Counted from the stretch's first letter, positions 8,311 through 17,488 are shown. The stretch: 64,000 bases of DNA from Candidatus Pullichristensenella stercorigallinarum (GCA_018712945.1 DVFZ01000100.1:1-64000); one strand, 5' to 3'. The notes: a model not told the origin generated them from the letters alone. A program made the numbers and translations.

Positions 8311-9513
8311 TTAATGCCAGACCTCTTTCAGCACGCGCAGGGCGTTGCCGCCGATGACTTTTTGAATGTCCGCATCCGAATAGTCATGTTTGACGAGCCA
8401 ACGAACGATGTTCAAGGATGCCTCTGTGGGATTTTCCATGCCGCGCACGTATTCGACATGCGTAAAGCTATCCTTGGACTGCGTGTTTTTCACGGCCAGG
8501 TGTGAGGAAAACGCTTTGTGGAGGCCCACATGGTCGCCATACAGTGTATCCGGGCCGAAGGCGACATGGTCAATGCCCACCAGATTGACCAGGTATTCAA
8601 AGTGCTCCATGACCGAATCAATGCTATGCACGCGGTTGTTGCGCGTGATGGTGGTGTGCGGCGCCGCTTCAACGCCGACCACGCCGCCTTTGTCCGCGAG
8701 CATGCGAATTACCTCGTCGCCCTTCAGGCGCTTGCTGTCCCAGAGCGCACGGGCGCCCACATGGGTAAGCATGATGGGCTTTTTGCTTTCCTGAATGGTT
8801 TCCATGGTCGTCAGGTCGCCCGCATGGGAGCAGTCGATAAGCATGCCGACCTCGTTCATGCGGCGGATCGCTTTGCGGCCGAGCATGGTCAGGCCGCCAT
8901 CGCGCTCCTCCTGGATGCCGCCTCCCAGCAGACTGGACTGGCTGTAGGAAATGCCCATCTGCCGCACGCCCAGGCCGTAGAGCACGTCGATGCGCTCCAC
9001 CTCGTTTTCGATCGGGCCCGGGCCTTCAAGCGCGGGAACGAAGGCGAGCTTGCCCTCGTTGTGGGCGCGCACGATGTCGTCCACCGTAGCGCCGCGAATG
9101 ACAAACTTCTGCTGCGCAACGTCGCAAAGGCGCATGCCCAGATCGTGTATGATATCCGTCCACTTCCAGCCGTTTTTGGAGGTAATGACACACGTGCCGT
9201 CCATCATATTGTCAAACACGGCGTCCAGACACGAATTTGCCAAGGCCTGGTAGGCCATGAATTGGCGGCCAGAGTGCTTATAGGCAACGTTGTTGTGCAT
9301 GTCCTTGGGGAAAAGGCAAGCATGCTCGTGGAGCGAAATGACGATACTTTCCTCCATCAGCCGCTTTGCGCGCGCTTCCTGCTCCTCAGTGAGCGGCACC
9401 AGCTCCATGGGGATCCACTGGCCGCTGGGATCAATAAGTTCCACCGTGTCAAATTCAGAATTGTCTACGTAGGAATACGCATAGTAGCCGTCGTATTGCT
9501 TATTCAGTCCCAT
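8311..9513 (-). CDS. Membrane dipeptidase (peptidase family M19)
   Basis: 400 residues. Family marks: SLHEHACLFPKD near the N-terminus, FVPALEGPGPIEN (metal-bridging Glu), GVRQMGISYSQSS, MLIDCSHAGDLTTMETI (His), PIMLTHVGARAL (His) and IDHVAFGPDTLYGDHV. M19 enzymes hydrolyse dipeptides, including ones with a D-residue at the C-terminal side, by a binuclear zinc site. The usual HxD motif reads HEH here, so one ligand may differ. The ATG at 9513 follows AGGAGGAAGG. It sits between the deacylase and M28 peptidase of the same operon, consistent with a role on mixed L/D peptides. Confidence 0.88.
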   Translation of the reverse strand: MGLNKQYDGYYAYSYVDNSEFDTVELIDPSGQWIPMELVPLTEEQEARAKRLMEESIVISLHEHACLFPKDMHNNVAYKHSGRQFMAYQALANSCLDAVFDNMMDGTCVITSKNGWKWTDIIHDLGMRLCDVAQQKFVIRGATVDDIVRAHNEGKLAFVPALEGPGPIENEVERIDVLYGLGVRQMGISYSQSSLLGGGIQEERDGGLTMLGRKAIRRMNEVGMLIDCSHAGDLTTMETIQESKKPIMLTHVGARALWDSKRLKGDEVIRMLADKGGVVGVEAAPHTTITRNNRVHSIDSVMEHFEYLVNLVGIDHVAFGPDTLYGDHVGLHKAFSSHLAVKNTQSKDSFTHVEYVRGMENPTEASLNIVRWLVKHDYSDADIQKVIGGNALRVLKEVWH

Positions 9514-9556
9514 ATGTCTTTTCCTTCCTCCTGTTGCTTATAGAGTGCGTGCGCTG

Positions 9557-11182
9557 TTATAGGATTCGTTTTCCGTACATGCTGATCAGCTGACCGGAAC
9601 GCTTGCCGGTCAATTTGCCATCCAGCATTGCCGCTTCGCCGTTGACCAATACTGTGCTGACTCCGCTTGCCATGATGTTCGGATCCGTGCAGGAAACCTG
9701 CGAGGCATCGGGATAGCTGAACTTGTCCAGATCCACAATGGCCACATCGGCGGCCCGGCCCTCGGCCAGCATACCGCGGTCGCTCATGCGGAATTGCTGC
9801 GCGGGCAGGCTGGTCATGCGCCGGATAATTTCCTCACGCCGCACGCCGGCGGCCAACATATTGCGGTAGAAAATCGGCATGGCGCCTTTGCGGAACAACT
9901 CGTACCAGGCGGTGCGGTCGAAAACCTCTCCGAATATTCGATCTGATCCAGGCCCGACGATGGGGCAACCGGCGACGGTTTCGTTGTAGGGAGTGCCCGG
10001 AAAATCCACACGGCTCATGCCGCCCTGCCAGAAAGTCAGCGTATCTGGCGCTTTCTCCAGCAGCTCCAGGAGCAGCTCGTCCAGCGTTGTACCGCGCTCG
10101 GCGGCAATATCGCGCAGGGCGCGGCCTTCCAGGGCCGGGTCGCCCGTATTGATGATCAGCATTTCGTCCTTAAAGCGCGTGCTGCGCAGTATCTCTGCAC
10201 GCCCCTCAGGCGTTTTGAGCGCCGCCTCGAATGCGGCCCGGTCTTTGCCAAACAGGACGTTGGAGGCGGATATGATAAACTGGATCAGGCGGTCTTTGCG
10301 CTTGAGATGACCGCTGCTTTTGGGAATGGTGTCAATGGCGATTTCCAGGCCGCGCGCGCGTGCGTCCATGGCCATGCGATAGCCTTCAACGGCGCGGGGC
10401 GCATAGTGCGATACCTGTACGCGCGCGCCGGATCTTTCGCCGATTTCAATGGCCTCGGCAATGGACTTTTCAAACCCGTCCTGCATGCGCAGGTGGGATG
10501 CGTATACGCCATCCTTTTCCGCGACCATTTTTGCGCACTCGATCAGCTCTTCCGTATCCGCGTAGCGGCCGGGGATATAGGAAAGGCCTGTTGAAATGCC
10601 CATCGCGCCCTCATCCATACCGGCGGCAATGAGCTCCTTCATGCGCGCCAGTTCCGCTTCGCTGGGCTTGCGGTCTTTGGAGCCTCCCATAACGCACCAG
10701 CGGATGGTGCCGTGCCCCAGCAAAAAGGACATATTGATATTCACGCCGCCCCGGTCGCGCAGAACCTTTGCATATCCTTTCAGGCCGGTCCATGCGGGGT
10801 TTTCCGCGATGAAGCGACGCTTTGCTTCCGCGGACGCCAAGCCGTTTTCATACATATATGTGTAGATCTGCTCTGAATCTCCGCCCGTCAGCGAATGGCC
10901 ACAGTTGCCGTTGACCGTGGTCGTCACGCCCTGGCGCAGATAGCTTTCAAGGGTATCCCCACCCAGGGCGGCCAATTCTTCATGAACATGCGGATCAATG
11001 AACCCGGGGCAGACGGCTTTGCCGCCCGCGTCAATCACCACGCCGGCCTCGCCGTCTACATGCGTGGCGATCCGCGCGATCTTTCCATCGCGGATGCCAA
11101 GTTCCGCGAAAATTCCAGGGTTGCCTGTTCCATCAATTACAAAGCCGTTGATGATCTTGGTATCAAAGCGTTCCACGCTCAT
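9557..11182 (-). CDS. N-acyl-D-amino-acid deacylase (amidohydrolase superfamily)
   Basis: 541 residues. An N-terminal composite beta domain (IINGFVIDGTGNPG) is followed by the TIM barrel with GFIDPHVHEE (first His pair), TTTVNGNCGHS (the Cys ligand characteristic of D-aminoacylases), YASHLRMQ and VSHYAPR (further His ligands), INTGDPA, then the C-terminal FPGTPYNETVAG and GRAADVAIVDLDKF closing the beta domain. The family removes acyl groups from N-acyl-D-amino acids; some relatives act on dihydropyrimidines or D-glutamate derivatives. Together with the racemase 11 bp downstream it could bring D-residues into L-amino-acid metabolism. The ATG at 11182 follows GGAGAGA. Confidence 0.9.
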   Translation of the reverse strand: MSVERFDTKIINGFVIDGTGNPGIFAELGIRDGKIARIATHVDGEAGVVIDAGGKAVCPGFIDPHVHEELAALGGDTLESYLRQGVTTTVNGNCGHSLTGGDSEQIYTYMYENGLASAEAKRRFIAENPAWTGLKGYAKVLRDRGGVNINMSFLLGHGTIRWCVMGGSKDRKPSEAELARMKELIAAGMDEGAMGISTGLSYIPGRYADTEELIECAKMVAEKDGVYASHLRMQDGFEKSIAEAIEIGERSGARVQVSHYAPRAVEGYRMAMDARARGLEIAIDTIPKSSGHLKRKDRLIQFIISASNVLFGKDRAAFEAALKTPEGRAEILRSTRFKDEMLIINTGDPALEGRALRDIAAERGTTLDELLLELLEKAPDTLTFWQGGMSRVDFPGTPYNETVAGCPIVGPGSDRIFGEVFDRTAWYELFRKGAMPIFYRNMLAAGVRREEIIRRMTSLPAQQFRMSDRGMLAEGRAADVAIVDLDKFSYPDASQVSCTDPNIMASGVSTVLVNGEAAMLDGKLTGKRSGQLISMYGKRIL

Positions 11183-11193
11183 TCTCTCCTTTG

Positions 11194-11946
11194 CTATTCG
11201 TGAACATACAGCTCCCTATAGCTGGAAGCCAGCCCGGTTCGCAGCTTGACCGGCTGTGGAAAGGCGCGCTTGGAATGCATCAGTCCGCAGTTAAGCAGCG
11301 CCTCCGCCAACTTCAGCGCCGCTTTGGCCGGGTTGACCACCGGAATCCCCAGCGCATTCCCAAGCTCACGATCCACTTCCATGAAGGCCATCGTCATGCA
11401 GCCAATCGCCAGAGCGTCCACATGTTTTTCGCGGATTGCGCGCCCGGCGGCCTGAACGACTGTTTCAATTATTTTCCCACGGCTTTTTTGCATTTCCAGC
11501 ACAGGTATGTCCACGCCGATCACTTCTGCCAGCTTTTCAGATACGCCGGCGCGGAAAGCCAGCTCAACGCTGGAAAAGAAGCGATCGCCGTTGGTCTTGA
11601 GCACGCCGAAGCGGTGGCCGAGCATTGCGGCGATGTGGAAGGACGTCTCTCCCGGGCCGAGCACCAGCATGCGCGTGGTCAGCTCGCGGATGGCGTCAAG
11701 CCCGGGATCGCCGCCACAACCCAGAATAGCGGCGTCAAAGCCCTCTTCCTCTTTGCGCATTGCGACCTCGACTGCGCCGGGAATGGAAAGATATTCCTCG
11801 TACATACATTCGATTGACCGCGGGCCATTCGCGGCCACGGCGAGCTCTACATACGTCTGCGCATCGGCCCAGGATCTGAGTATCCTTTCCCGGCGCGCGG
11901 CCTCGTCGGCTTCCATCTTTCCCGGAACGATATAGACGATCTTCAT
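11194..11946 (-). CDS. Aspartate/glutamate/hydantoin racemase family protein
   Basis: 250 residues. Two-domain racemase fold with the paired catalytic cysteines visible: AAILGCGGDPGLD in the first half and ALAIGCMTMAF in the second, each at the end of a strand as expected for cofactor-independent racemases. SIECMYEEYLSIPGAVE and LGPGETSFHIAAMLG support the hydantoin-racemase branch. The substrate is not fixed; aspartate, glutamate, hydantoins or another amino acid are possible. The ATG at 11946 follows AAGGAGGG directly after an internal terminator, so this gene starts the enzyme half of the operon. Confidence 0.85.
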   Translation of the reverse strand: MKIVYIVPGKMEADEAARRERILRSWADAQTYVELAVAANGPRSIECMYEEYLSIPGAVEVAMRKEEEGFDAAILGCGGDPGLDAIRELTTRMLVLGPGETSFHIAAMLGHRFGVLKTNGDRFFSSVELAFRAGVSEKLAEVIGVDIPVLEMQKSRGKIIETVVQAAGRAIREKHVDALAIGCMTMAFMEVDRELGNALGIPVVNPAKAALKLAEALLNCGLMHSKRAFPQPVKLRTGLASSYRELYVHE

Positions 11947-11960
11947 GCCGCCCTCCTTGC

Positions 11961-12004
11961 AAAAAAAGGCTCTCTGGCAACCGGCGCGTGCCGGCCGCCA
12001 GAGA
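11961..12004 (-). terminator. Internal terminator between transporter and enzyme genes
   Basis: Leftward stem TCTCTGGC (12004-11997) with GCCAGAGA (11978-11971) and an inner GCCGG-type pairing, then seven Ts. It probably gives partial termination, so transporter genes would be expressed above the racemase, deacylase and peptidases. Confidence 0.8.
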
Positions 12005-12019
12005 ATGCCGCTTTAATGG

Positions 12020-13618
12020 TTACTGTACTGCATGCACATTCAGCAGGCTCTCGGCATCGCAAACGCCATACAGGCCGGGCTTGAGGCTCCAACCGGTGTA
12101 ATTGGCGTTGGAATAGGCGTAGGCATTGGTGCGCACCAATACGCTCACAACCGGCAGTTCTTCCACAAACGCTTCCTGGAATTTGTAGGTGAGTTCCAGG
12201 CGCGTGTCGGCATCCGCAGTAGCGGAGATCTCGTCAAGCAGCGCGTCGATTTCGTCGTTCTGATACTGCATGAAGTTCATCGTGGCAGTGGAGTGATAGA
12301 TGGAGGTCATGCCCATATCGCAGTCCTCGATCACGCCCCACTCAATGTAGTTGATATCGAAGGTCTTCTGCTTGGTAACGAGATCGGTATAGGTTGCCGG
12401 GTCGACGATGTTGATGTCGATATTCACACCGATCTCCGCGCAGTTGGCCTTGAAGATGTTGGAAATGGCGTCAATATTGCTGGTATTGTTGCGGCAGGTG
12501 AGCGCAAAGGAAAGCGGATCGCCGCTCTCGCTTTCGCGTATGCCGTCTCCGTCGCGGTCGATGTAGCCGGCCGCTTCAAGTTCGGCATTCGCCGCCTCGA
12601 CATCCAGCGCCGGGAAGGTCGCGGCTCCTTCGACAAGGGTGGAATACACGGGGGAAATGGGGGTTTCCATCTTCACACCGCCGCCTTCAATGGCGATATT
12701 GATCAGCGCGTCGCGGTCAATGCACTGCGCGATGGCCTTGCGCACCACGTTGTCGGCAAGCAGTTCGTTGGCATAGCTGAAGCCGAAGTAGCCGAAACCG
12801 AGGGAGGGCACGGTAGCGACCGCGTAGGGCTCGCCCGCATTCGTCACCTGGTTCTGCAGGGAAACCGCCAGCGTGGAGGTGATCGCCTCAATTTCGCCGG
12901 AGAGCAGCGCCAGCACGGCGGAGTTCGCGTCGGCATAGATGCGGACGGTCAGCGTATCCAGGTAGGGGCCTTCCAGTCCGAACGGCTCGCCCCAGCCCTT
13001 GACCGCAGAGAAGGTGTAGTATTCGCCCTGGGAGTAGTCTTCAAGTTTGAAGGGGCCGTAGCCGATCGTGGGATATTCGCAGGTGGCGAAATCCTCGACG
13101 TCGCGGAGCAGGTGCTCCGGCATGATGTCTACCCAGTATCCGGCCTTGGTCAGCATATTGACCTGCGGGGTCTTCATATAGACCTTGACGGTATAGCCAT
13201 CCTCGAGCACCTCGGCATGATCGACATTGGAATAATAGTCGGAGCCGAAGTTCACGGTCTTGTTGACGCAGGTATTGATGGTAAAGGCAAGATCCTCGCC
13301 GGTGAGCGGCTCGCCATCATGCCAGTAGAAACCTTCACGGAGCTTGAGCGTGGCGGACATCAGGGTGTCGTCGTCCCACGCATAGCTTTCGAGCATGTAG
13401 GGAACCTTCTCGGCGTTTTCGTTAAAGGTAACTTGGCCCGGATAGAGCAAGTTGGCGATCATGCCTGAGTTCAGGTCGTTGCTCGTCCACGAGTTCAGGC
13501 TGTACGGCTCGCCGACCATGCCGACGATCAGATCGCCGCCGGAAGCGGTCTCTTCCGCTATGCCAAGGACAGGCAGCGCCAGAAGCATGCACACGAAGAT
13601 AGCCAGGATTCTTTTCAT
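12020..13618 (-). CDS. Peptide ABC transporter substrate-binding protein (SBP family 5)
   Basis: 532 residues from the ATG at 13618, which follows AAGGAGAG. The signal peptide (MKRILAIFVCMLLALPVLG) has no lipobox cysteine. The mature part is a DppA/OppA-type protein: YPGQVTFNENAEKVPYMLESYAW, LREGFYWHDGEPLTGEDLAFTINT, YGPFKLEDYSQGEY, DNVVRKAIAQCIDRDALI. It would capture peptides outside the membrane and hand them to the permeases encoded just upstream. The order permeases-then-SBP places it next to the internal terminator. The exact ligand is unknown; the enzymes that follow suggest peptides containing D-residues. Confidence 0.88.
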   Translation of the reverse strand: MKRILAIFVCMLLALPVLGIAEETASGGDLIVGMVGEPYSLNSWTSNDLNSGMIANLLYPGQVTFNENAEKVPYMLESYAWDDDTLMSATLKLREGFYWHDGEPLTGEDLAFTINTCVNKTVNFGSDYYSNVDHAEVLEDGYTVKVYMKTPQVNMLTKAGYWVDIMPEHLLRDVEDFATCEYPTIGYGPFKLEDYSQGEYYTFSAVKGWGEPFGLEGPYLDTLTVRIYADANSAVLALLSGEIEAITSTLAVSLQNQVTNAGEPYAVATVPSLGFGYFGFSYANELLADNVVRKAIAQCIDRDALINIAIEGGGVKMETPISPVYSTLVEGAATFPALDVEAANAELEAAGYIDRDGDGIRESESGDPLSFALTCRNNTSNIDAISNIFKANCAEIGVNIDINIVDPATYTDLVTKQKTFDINYIEWGVIEDCDMGMTSIYHSTATMNFMQYQNDEIDALLDEISATADADTRLELTYKFQEAFVEELPVVSVLVRTNAYAYSNANYTGWSLKPGLYGVCDAESLLNVHAVQ

Positions 13619-13679
13619 GTTCTTCTCTCCTTCAGATTTTTTTATATGACGGTTCAAGGAACCGCATATAGCGATGGGT

Positions 13680-14519
13680 TTAACGGGCTTTGGGGTTGAG
13701 CGTATCGTTTATGGCGTTTCCAAGGATGTTGAAGCAGACCACATAGAGCATGATCGCCAGGCTTGGGAACGTCCACCACCAAATGGGGTTGGGGGATTTC
13801 ACCAGCGCGCCTGTGTCCCAGGCTTTTTTCAGGATCAAGCCCCAGCTCCATGTGTTGGGGTCGCCGAGGCCGAGAAAGCTCAGGCCGGATTCGCTCAGTA
13901 CCGCCGTAGCCATGACCAGCGTAAGGTTGACCATCACCGGGCCGATGACGTTGATGAGCACATGCTTGCCCAGAATGGTGCGCCGGGAAAGCCCCAGGCA
14001 GCGGGAAACCTCGATAAAGGGCATTTCCGCCACGCGCATGGTCGCGTTCCGCGTCACACGGGCCAGAGAGGGCCAGCTTGTCACGCCGATGGCAATGGCC
14101 ACGTTCGTCACGGAGGAGCCGGCCACCGCGGCGATGACGATCGTCAGCGCCATCATCGGCAACGTCATAAAGATTTCGATCAGGGAATCAATCACACCGC
14201 CGATGCGGCCGCCAAAGTATCCGCTGATCAAACCGAGCGGAAGCCCAAGGGCGGCGGCAAAGCAAACGGCAATGGCGGAAACATATACGCTCGCGCGGGC
14301 GCCCCAAACGATTTCGCCGAAAATATCCAGGCCCAGATTGTCTGTGCCAAAGGGATGTTCCCTGCTGGGCGGCATGAGGATTTCCGAACCATAACCCGTC
14401 GGCTTTGGCGTGATCAGCGGCGCGCAGATGCCAACCAGTACGATGACGAGCACGACAAACAGCCCCACCATGCCCAGTTTGTTACGGACAAACGATTGAA
14501 GAAAAGTGCGCTGGTTCAT
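13680..14519 (-). CDS. Peptide ABC transporter permease (DppC/OppC type)
   Basis: 279 residues. An N-terminal segment KLGMVGLFVVLVIVLVGICAPLI precedes the OppC_N-like loop HPFGTDNLGLDIFGEIVWGARASVYVS. The BPD_transp_1 domain follows with five more membrane segments and the EAA coupling loop AEMPFIEVSRCLGLSRRTILGKHVLIN. It pairs with the DppB-type permease, whose stop it overlaps by 4 bp, to form the channel. Confidence 0.9.
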   Translation of the reverse strand: MNQRTFLQSFVRNKLGMVGLFVVLVIVLVGICAPLITPKPTGYGSEILMPPSREHPFGTDNLGLDIFGEIVWGARASVYVSAIAVCFAAALGLPLGLISGYFGGRIGGVIDSLIEIFMTLPMMALTIVIAAVAGSSVTNVAIAIGVTSWPSLARVTRNATMRVAEMPFIEVSRCLGLSRRTILGKHVLINVIGPVMVNLTLVMATAVLSESGLSFLGLGDPNTWSWGLILKKAWDTGALVKSPNPIWWWTFPSLAIMLYVVCFNILGNAINDTLNPKAR

Positions 14520-15487
14520 GCTCTCTTCCCTCCCAGCTTGATTCTCGGGTCGATCCAGGCAAGGATGATATCCGTAATAATATTGACGATCACGGCTGTG
14601 ATTGCAAGCAGTAGGAAAGTACCCTGCAATACGGGGTAGTCCAGCGAAGAAACGCTGTCATAGATCATTCGCCCAACCCCAGGCCAGGAAAAGATCGTCT
14701 CTGTCATAATGGCGCCGCCGACCATTTTTGTCACCATCAGGCTCGTAGCGGTGACGGTGGGAATCATGGCGTTGCGCATGGCGTGTTTGCGCGTAATGTA
14801 GCGATCGTCCCAACCCTTCATGCGGGCGGTGCGGATATAGTCTTCCTTGGAAACGTCGAGCATGCTGTTTCGGGTGTAGAGGATGATCGACGTACAGTTG
14901 CTGAGCATCAATGCCAGCGCCGGCAGGATCGCGTGTTTCGCTACGTCCAGAATGTAGGCAAAGCCCTGCGCCGGCGGTGGGTTATAGGCTCCGCCTGTCG
15001 GCAGCCATTTGAGCGTGTAGCTGAAGATATACAAAAGACCAAACGACAAAAACGGCACGAATATGGACACGCAGATCATTGTGAACACATTCACGAATTT
15101 ATCGAAGGCGCCGTTGCGCTTCTTGGCGGCCTTCAGGCCGATTGGGATGCCGATCAACAGCGCCAGGGAAACGCTGATCCCCAACAAAAGCAGCGTCCAC
15201 GGCAGCTTTTGCATCAGCATTTCCGAAACCGGCGTGCGGTTGCGGAACGAAGTGCCCAGGTTGCCTTGCAGCAGTTGGAGCAGGTACGCCCCATACTGCA
15301 CCAGAAGCGGCTTATCCAAACCGTATTGCGCAGTGATCGCGTCAATCGTCTCTTGCGACATCTGCGGGTCGATCATCATGGATACCGGATCCGCGGGCAT
15401 CAACCGCAGCAGGAAAAATGTAATGGTCACGGAGAAGAATATCGTCAACAATCCGCGAGCCAGGCGCTTGAGCAGGAATCTTCCCAT
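14516..15487 (-). CDS. Peptide ABC transporter permease (DppB/OppB type)
   Basis: 323 residues. LLKRLARGLLTIFFSVTITFFLLRLMPADPVSMM is the typical DppB start, followed by YGLDKPLLVQYGAYLLQLLQGNLGTSFRNRTPVSEML and the BPD_transp_1 domain with coupling loop SKEDYIRTARMKGWDDRYITRKHAMRNAMIP. Six membrane segments. It is cotranscribed with the DppC-type gene (4-bp overlap). Confidence 0.92.
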   Translation of the reverse strand: MGRFLLKRLARGLLTIFFSVTITFFLLRLMPADPVSMMIDPQMSQETIDAITAQYGLDKPLLVQYGAYLLQLLQGNLGTSFRNRTPVSEMLMQKLPWTLLLLGISVSLALLIGIPIGLKAAKKRNGAFDKFVNVFTMICVSIFVPFLSFGLLYIFSYTLKWLPTGGAYNPPPAQGFAYILDVAKHAILPALALMLSNCTSIILYTRNSMLDVSKEDYIRTARMKGWDDRYITRKHAMRNAMIPTVTATSLMVTKMVGGAIMTETIFSWPGVGRMIYDSVSSLDYPVLQGTFLLLAITAVIVNIITDIILAWIDPRIKLGGKRA

Positions 15488-15509
15488 TATTCCAACCTCC
15501 GATCCATCG

Positions 15510-16484
15510 TCATTCGTTTGCGAAGAGGCATCGCACGGCGTGCCCGGGGCACAATTCCGTCAACTGTGGATGCTCTTCGTGACAGCGCTGGCGCGCTTTT
15601 TGGCAACGCGAGGCAAAGCGGCAGCCGATCGGTGGATCCACAGGGCTGGGAATATCCCCTTCCAGCAGGATGCGCTGCTTTTTCGCCAGCGGGTTGGGAT
15701 CGGGGATGGCGGAGATCAGCGCCTGGGTGTAGGGATGCGCCGGTGTTTGGAAAAGCTCGTTTGTCGAGGCCATTTCCATCATCTCTCCCATGTACATGAC
15801 GATAATCGTATCGCTGACAAACTTTACCACGGATAGATCATGACTGATAAACAAATACGTCAGGTCAAATTCCCATTTTAATTGGTTAAACAGATTCAAA
15901 ACCTGTGCCTGTACGGAAACGTCCAAGGCGCTGACCGCCTCGTCGCATATGATAATGCTGGGATTCATCAGAAGCGCCCGGGCAATATTGATGCGCTGCC
16001 GCTGGCCGCCCGAGAATTCATGCGGAAAGCGCGAAACCATTTCCCGTTGCAGGCCAACCTTTTCCAGCATGTCCCCGATCATTTCCCGCATTTGCGAATG
16101 GGGAATGATCTTATGCTCCCGCAAGGGTTCTTCCAGCGAGCTGCCGATTTTGAAGCGGGGATCGAGCGAAGCATAGGGATCCTGAAAAATCATCTGCATC
16201 TGCTGGCGGACAAATTTGCTTTGGTGTTCCCGCAGAGGCAGTATGTCGCGCCCTTCGTAGATCACACGGCCGGCCGTGGCAGGGATCAGCTTGAGAATCA
16301 ACCGCGCGACCGTGGATTTCCCAGAGCCGCTTTCGCCTACGATGCCAATGGTTTTTCCTTTATAGACGTTAAAGCTCATATCCTCCACGGCATGGAGTTG
16401 CGCTGTGCGCTCAAACAGTTTTCCGCGGATAGGGAAATACTTGGTTAAGCCCTCTACTTGCAGAATTGGTTCGTTTCCCTGCAT
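15510..16484 (-). CDS. Peptide ABC transporter ATP-binding protein (DppF/OppF type)
   Basis: 324 residues from the ATG at 16484, which follows AGGAGGAGAG. Walker A is GESGSGKST, the signature is FSGGQRQRINIARAL, Walker B is PSIIICDEAVSALDVSVQ and the switch His lies in YLFISHDLSVVKF. The C-terminal oligopeptide-transporter extension CRFASRCQKARQRC carries the cysteines that bind an iron-sulfur cluster in this subfamily. Complete and apparently functional, in contrast to the adjacent OppD-type partner. The two reading frames overlap by 31 bp. Confidence 0.93.
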   Translation of the reverse strand: MQGNEPILQVEGLTKYFPIRGKLFERTAQLHAVEDMSFNVYKGKTIGIVGESGSGKSTVARLILKLIPATAGRVIYEGRDILPLREHQSKFVRQQMQMIFQDPYASLDPRFKIGSSLEEPLREHKIIPHSQMREMIGDMLEKVGLQREMVSRFPHEFSGGQRQRINIARALLMNPSIIICDEAVSALDVSVQAQVLNLFNQLKWEFDLTYLFISHDLSVVKFVSDTIIVMYMGEMMEMASTNELFQTPAHPYTQALISAIPDPNPLAKKQRILLEGDIPSPVDPPIGCRFASRCQKARQRCHEEHPQLTELCPGHAVRCLFANE

Positions 16485-17467
16485 GTTACGCTCTCCTCCT
16501 CTATCAGATAGCACGCTACATCGTGCCCGTTGCCAAGATCCCGCCGCGAGGGCCGCTCCTGGCTGCACTCCTTTTTCGCGTAGGCGCACCGGGGTGCATA
16601 GCGGCAACCTTTGGGGAAATTCTGTACTGTGGGCACGACGCCTGGAATGCTTTCCAGCGTTTTGGCGGTTGTGTTCAACATGGGGATCGCGCGCAGCAGG
16701 CCTTGCGTGTAAGGATGCGCGGGATGCAGGAATACTTCTTTTACCGGCCCGCTTTCAATGATTTGGCCTGCATACATGACCGCCACGTCTTCACACACTT
16801 CCGCAACCACGCCGAGGTTGTGGGTGATAAGCATCAGCGAGCCGCCTTGCTTGAGGCGCATCATTAGATCCAACACCTGGGCTTAAATGGTCACATCCAA
16901 GGCGGTGGTTGGCTCATCGGCGATCAGAAGCTGGGGCGAACATGCTATGGCGATGGCGATCATTGTCCGTTGGCGCATACCGCCCGAGAATTCATGCGGA
17001 TAGCTCTTGAGCCGCTTTTCTGGGTTCGGGATCCCTACTTTTGCAAGCAAGTCGATCACTCGTTCGCGCCTTTCCGCTTTGGTGAGGCTGCTTTCATGCC
17101 GAATGAGCATTTCTTCGATCTGGAAACCTATGGTTAAAACGGGGTTGAGCGATGTCATCGGTTCCTGGAAGATCATGGACATCTCTTTTCCGCGGATTTC
17201 ATACATTTCCTTTTCCGATTTGGCGGTGATATCCATGTCTCCAAGCATAATTTTGCCGCTGGAAATATGCGCGGCGGGAGGCAAAAGACGCATCGCCGCC
17301 AAACTCGTCATACTCTTTCCGCAGCCAGATTCCCCGACCACGCCCAGCGCGCGGCCATCGGGAACCGCAAAGGAAATGTGGTCGAGCAGATTGTATGCTT
17401 GACCGTCGTCATCGTGCAGGTCCAGGCAAAAATCGGAAAAAGTAAGTATGTTTTTCACGGGATCCAC
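16454..17467 (-). pseudogene. Peptide ABC transporter ATP-binding protein (DppD/OppD type), interrupted by in-frame TAA
   Basis: The frame encodes a full OppD-type ATPase, with Walker A GESGCGKS, signature [16 protein letters not shown], Walker [16 protein letters not shown], switch His in LMLITHNLGVVAEV, and C-terminal CRYAPRCAYAKKEC. The codon right after ALDVTI is TAA (16885-16883). Relatives have Q here, CAA, so a single C-to-T change explains it, and AQVLDLMMRL continues in the same frame. The stop removes the switch region and C-terminal part, so the product would be non-functional unless read through. The GTG at 17467 has GGAG 11 bases upstream; a TTG at 17488 and a GTG at 17458 are alternatives. 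It is the first gene of the operon. Confidence 0.85.
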
Positions 17468-17488
17468 TGGCTGCTCATCTCCGATCAA

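Noticed and set aside
12032-13468. Long open frame (478 codons) on the plus strand
   Set aside because: It lies opposite the peptide-binding protein gene, has a composition typical of an antisense shadow in GC-rich DNA, and lacks a ribosome site and any family motif.
16883-16885. TAA as a recoded sense codon
   Set aside because: Many genes in the window end in TAA (for example ytfI-region, dcf and ribosomal protein genes), so the standard code applies; a point mutation or read error is simpler.
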